From Verrucomicrobiota bacterium (GTDB lineage Bacteria; Verrucomicrobiota; Verrucomicrobiia; Chthoniobacterales; JAFAMB01): 5,365 bases of DNA. This document shows positions 5,212-5,365 of the stretch, one piece after another (the first letter of the stretch is position 1; the number at the start of each line of letters is the position of its first letter). Position numbers and translations under genes: made by a program. A model generated the notes under the pieces. It was not told the DNA's origin. It was given only the letters and a program-made list of their open reading frames with translations, and did not search any database. The stretch spans positions 1 to 5,365 of the forward strand of contig JAFAJU010000209.1 in assembly GCA_019236035.1 (NCBI GenBank), given 5' to 3'.

Positions 5212-5365
5212 TGGAGTTGTTGCCAAATACGATGTTCCGCGTCGAACTGCCGAACGGACATCGACTTTTGGCGCATATCTCCGGAAAAATGCGATTACAT
5301 TTCATTCGGATCTTGCCAGGAGACAAAGTTATGGTAGAGATGTCGCCTTACGATTTGACGAAAGG
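5172..5365 (+). CDS. infA: Translation initiation factor IF-1, 5' part (3' end outside window)
   Basis: The visible frame gives 64 complete codons of the usual 72 or so and stays open to the window edge. It starts MARKDVIEVEGKVVELLPNT, the typical IF-1 opening. It continues MFRVELPNGH (residues 21-30), then AHISGKMR (34-41) and IRILPGDKV (45-53), ending VEMSPYDLTK, all hallmarks of the S1/OB-fold IF-1 family. IF-1 binds the 30S A site and helps IF-2 and IF-3 select the initiator tRNA. The start lies inside map, overlapping it by 40 bases, with a GGAG site 8 bases upstream, so the start is well supported. The partial length makes only the last few residues unknown. Linkage after map is common in spc/alpha-type operons. 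Confidence 0.97.
   Translation, partial: MARKDVIEVEGKVVELLPNTMFRVELPNGHRLLAHISGKMRLHFIRILPGDKVMVEMSPYDLTK

Overview
The window is a stretch of a bacterial ribosomal-protein (spc-type) operon running into the secY-adk-map-infA module. All genes are on the + strand: rplE (3' end), rpsH, rplF, rplR, rpsE, rplO, secY, a broken adk, map and infA (5' part, cut by the window edge). Coding density is very high. The longest non-coding gap is about 80 bases, between rpsE and rplO, and it holds a strong stem-loop rather than a gene.

Two genes of the classical order are missing at their usual places: rpsN (S14) between rplE and rpsH, and rpmD (L30) between rpsE and rplO. That reduced order, the moderate GC content (judged by eye, not computed) and the ADK-type P-loop GPPASGKGT suggest a member of the PVC superphylum, most likely Verrucomicrobiota. 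This placement is inferred from gene order and remembered protein style, not from a search.

Layout. Positions 2-1514 hold L5, S8, L6 and L18, tightly packed; the rpsH stop codon lies inside the rplF Shine-Dalgarno sequence. Positions 1560-2612 hold S5 and L15, separated by the stem-loop gap. Positions 2631-4133 hold SecY, which carries a C-terminal extension with an apparent eleventh membrane segment. Positions 4143-4438 hold the adenylate kinase remnant: the N-terminal P-loop part and the C-terminal helix part are both recognisable but lie in different frames, and the whole middle of the enzyme (NMP-binding domain, DGFPR-type region, LID) is missing. Positions 4435-5211 hold an apparently intact type I methionine aminopeptidase, and infA begins at 5172, inside map.

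The genes act together in building ribosomes (S8, L6, L18, S5, L15, L5), inserting and exporting nascent proteins (SecY), trimming initiator methionine (Map) and starting translation (IF-1). The most notable point is the internally deleted adk. Its two halves are linked by an ATGA stop/start overlap, and the second half is linked to map by another, so translational coupling along the operon could survive although the enzyme cannot. I see no evidence of a novel defence, mobile or CRISPR-like system here; apart from the adk lesion, the stem-loop and the SecY tail, this is an ordinary housekeeping locus.
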